In this document: positions 13,769 to 15,347 of the stretch, one piece after another | Layout of the letters: each line of letters starts with the position of its first letter | How positions within the stretch are numbered: the first letter of the stretch is position 1 | Assembly: GCA_003151895.1 (NCBI GenBank) | Contig: PLYX01000182.1 | Span: 2,027 to 17,373 of the forward strand | DNA length: 15,347 nt | DNA from: Solirubrobacterales bacterium | Lineage (GTDB): Bacteria > Actinomycetota > Thermoleophilia > Solirubrobacterales > Solirubrobacteraceae | Direction: 5' to 3' | The notes under the pieces: generated by a model | Databases searched by the model: none | What the model was told of the DNA's origin: nothing | Seen by the model: the letters and a program-made list of their open reading frames with translations, nothing else | Made by a program: the position numbers and the translations under genes

Positions 13769-14634
13769 GCGCGCATCATCCCACCGCGTGCCGCGAGATA
13801 CCCGGCGAGCCCGTCGCGCCATTCGGGCATCGGGATCACGTCATCGCGCTCGGACTCGATCGCCGACCACGCCGGCCGCGGGGCGGGTCGCGCCGTCTCG
13901 GCGCTGCCGGCGGACTCGACGCCGCACTTGACTTCATCCTGGCGGAAGATCTCCCGGGCGAAGCCGTTCCATGAGACATGGCCGGCGCCGGCGAGATGCA
14001 CGAGTCCCCGCACGTCCCGCTCGATCAGCCCGAGCAGCGCGGGAGCGAGGTGCCCGGTCCACGTGGGGCAGCCGACCTGATCGTCCACCACTTGGACGGC
14101 CTCGCGTTCGCCCGCCAGTCGCAGCATGGTGTCCACGAAGTTGCGTCCGTCCACTCCGAACAGCCATGAGCTGCGCACGATCGTATGCCGCGGGGATGCC
14201 GCCAGCACGAGGCGCTCTCCCTCCAGCTTTGTGTGACCGTAGACCGAGCGGGGGCCGGTTGGATCGGACTCGACGTAGGGTCTGGGCTTGCCCTCGCCGT
14301 CGAGCGGGGGCTCCCCGTTGAACACATAGTCGGTGGAGATGTGCACGAGCGGGATGTCCGCTGCCGCGGCAGCGCGCGCCACGTTGCCGGCTCCCTGCGT
14401 GTTTACCGCAGCAGCAGCCTCGCGCTGGGACTCGGCGCCGTCCACGTCGGTCCAGGCCGCGCAGTTCACCACGGCGTCGGGGGCCGACTCTCCCACCACC
14501 CGCTCCACGGACTCCTCATCGGTGATGTCCAGGGCGGCGCGAGCCACCAGGATCAGCTCGTGGCCGGCTCGCTCGCCGGCACGTGCCACATCGGCCCCGA
14601 GCATCCCCCCGGCGCCGGTTACCAGCAACTTCAA
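13765..14634 (-). CDS. rmlD: dTDP-4-dehydrorhamnose reductase RmlD
   Basis: A 289-residue NAD(P)H-dependent reductase, the last enzyme of dTDP-L-rhamnose synthesis. The N-terminal motif TGAGGMLG (residues 6-13), NCAAWTDVDGAE, HISTDYVFNG and YGHTKLEGE (Tyr132, Lys136) are the classic RmlD signature. The long open frame to 15045 is a shadow inside rmlA; the true start is the TTG at 14634, giving MKLLVTGAGG and overlapping the rmlA stop by four bases (TTGA). Its own stop overlaps rmlB by four bases. The stretch between residues 225 and 265 (ESAGSAETARPAPRPAWSAI) is the usual variable substrate region, here proline and alanine rich. rmlC, the epimerase that supplies its substrate, is not in the window. 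Confidence 0.95.
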   Translation of the reverse strand: MKLLVTGAGGMLGADVARAGERAGHELILVARAALDITDEESVERVVGESAPDAVVNCAAWTDVDGAESQREAAAAVNTQGAGNVARAAAAADIPLVHISTDYVFNGEPPLDGEGKPRPYVESDPTGPRSVYGHTKLEGERLVLAASPRHTIVRSSWLFGVDGRNFVDTMLRLAGEREAVQVVDDQVGCPTWTGHLAPALLGLIERDVRGLVHLAGAGHVSWNGFAREIFRQDEVKCGVESAGSAETARPAPRPAWSAIESERDDVIPMPEWRDGLAGYLAARGGMMRA

Positions 14635-15347
14635 AGGATCGAGATGTCCGAGTTGTCGCCCACCATGAAGCGGTAGGCGCGCGGCTGGCGATCGCCGCGG
14701 CGAACCGTCACGTTGCGCCCGAGCAGCGAGGACTCCATGCGCCCGTCGAGGTCGCACACCGAGGAGCCCGCCAGCAGGATCGAATGCTCGACCTCGGCGT
14801 TCGATATGCGGCAGTTCTCGCCGATCGCCGTGTAGGGGCCGATGTAGCAGTCGCGCAGTTGGGCCCCGGCGCCGATGATCGCCGGGCCGCGCACGGTGGT
14901 GCGCTCCAGACGCGCCCCCGGCTCGATCACGACCCGTCCGTCGACCTGCGAGTCGACGAGCTCGCCCTGCACCGACTCGCCCAAGTTGTCGAGGATCAGC
15001 CGATTTGCCTCGAGCATGTCGTCGAGGCGTCCCGTGTCCTTCCACCAGCCCCGCACGATGTGCGGCTCGACGCGACGGCCCGCATCGACGAGGTATTGGA
15101 TCGCGTCGGTGATCTCGAGCTCCCCCCGCGCTGAGGGCTCGATCGCGCGCGCGGCGTCGTGGATCTGGGCGGTGAACATGTACACGCCGACGAGCGCCAG
15201 GTCGGTCGCCGGCTCGGACGGCTTCTCCACCAGGCGCAGCACCCGGCCGACCTCACCGGGGGCGGCGTCCGCCAGCTCGGCAACGCCGAAGTTCTCCGGG
15301 TCGGGCACCGGCGTGAGCAGGATCAGCGCGTCGGGCCCGTGCTCGCG
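14631..15347 (-). CDS. rmlA: Glucose-1-phosphate thymidylyltransferase, long form (partial, N-terminus outside window)
   Basis: The last 238 residues of a nucleotidyltransferase that makes dTDP-glucose, the entry step of the pathway. Visible: the end of the catalytic domain with FGVAELADAAPGEVGRVLRL and VEKPSEP (sugar-phosphate binding), VGVYMFTAQIHDAARAIEPS, ELEITDAIQYLVDAG and GWWKDTGRLDDMLEAN. A C-terminal left-handed beta-helix of hexapeptide repeats follows (VIEPGARLERTTVRGPAIIG and onward). That C-terminal extension marks the long StrD/archaeal-type RmlA of about 355 residues rather than short E. coli RmlA. The frame is open to the window edge; the GTG at 15308 is internal. It overlaps rmlD by four bases, so rmlA-rmlD-rmlB are co-transcribed. 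Confidence 0.93.
   Translation of the reverse strand, partial: REHGPDALILLTPVPDPENFGVAELADAAPGEVGRVLRLVEKPSEPATDLALVGVYMFTAQIHDAARAIEPSARGELEITDAIQYLVDAGRRVEPHIVRGWWKDTGRLDDMLEANRLILDNLGESVQGELVDSQVDGRVVIEPGARLERTTVRGPAIIGAGAQLRDCYIGPYTAIGENCRISNAEVEHSILLAGSSVCDLDGRMESSLLGRNVTVRRGDRQPRAYRFMVGDNSDISIL

Noticed and set aside
13765..15045. 426-codon version of RmlD
   Set aside because: The extra N-terminal 137 codons lie inside rmlA in another frame; the dinucleotide-binding motif starts right after the TTG at 14634.

Overview
The window is GC-rich DNA with tightly packed genes, GTG, TTG and probable CTG starts, and 1-4 base stop/start overlaps. Gene content and the wording of the IclR regulator and RmlABD proteins suggest an actinobacterium, most likely of the Thermoleophilia/Solirubrobacterales type. 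This is inference from recognised protein style, not a database result. No rRNA, tRNA, CRISPR array or insertion sequence was seen.

Left edge (1-736): the first codons of an Lhr-type helicase run off the window on the minus strand. A small unrecognised plus-strand protein follows and ends in a short CTAG-containing tandem repeat, which also carries the stop of the converging oxidoreductase.

Central block (723-11084, all minus strand) is one catabolic and uptake cluster. In transcription order it has: an aldehyde dehydrogenase gene with a large internal deletion and frameshift; an M24 'pita-bread' hydrolase lacking the peptidase metal ligands and resembling ectoine hydrolase; an arginase/agmatinase-family ureohydrolase with a full metal site; a PotD-like lipoprotein, two PotB/PotC-like permeases and a PotA-like ATPase; then, after a 189-base gap with a 19-bp tandem repeat, a class III (GSA-like) aminotransferase and a DAO-family FAD oxidoreductase. 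Together they look like import of a small cationic amine, amidine or guanidino compound, hydrolysis of its amidine or guanidine carbon, and transamination or oxidation of the amine product. The exact substrate cannot be read from sequence.

Regulatory gap and right part: a 351-base divergent region (11085-11435) holds a good sigma-70-type promoter and a 17-base perfect inverted repeat in front of an IclR-family regulator (plus strand). The regulator overlaps by four bases a small lipoprotein gene that appears to start at CTG. Converging on this from the right are rmlB, rmlD and a partial rmlA (minus strand, overlapping stops and starts), which make the dTDP-6-deoxyhexose precursor of rhamnose.

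The items most worth attention are the pairing of a metal-less ectoine-hydrolase-like M24 protein with a ureohydrolase and a polyamine-type transporter, the broken dehydrogenase at the head of that operon, the 12-codon mini-ORF between the permeases, and the hidden CTG-start lipoprotein.
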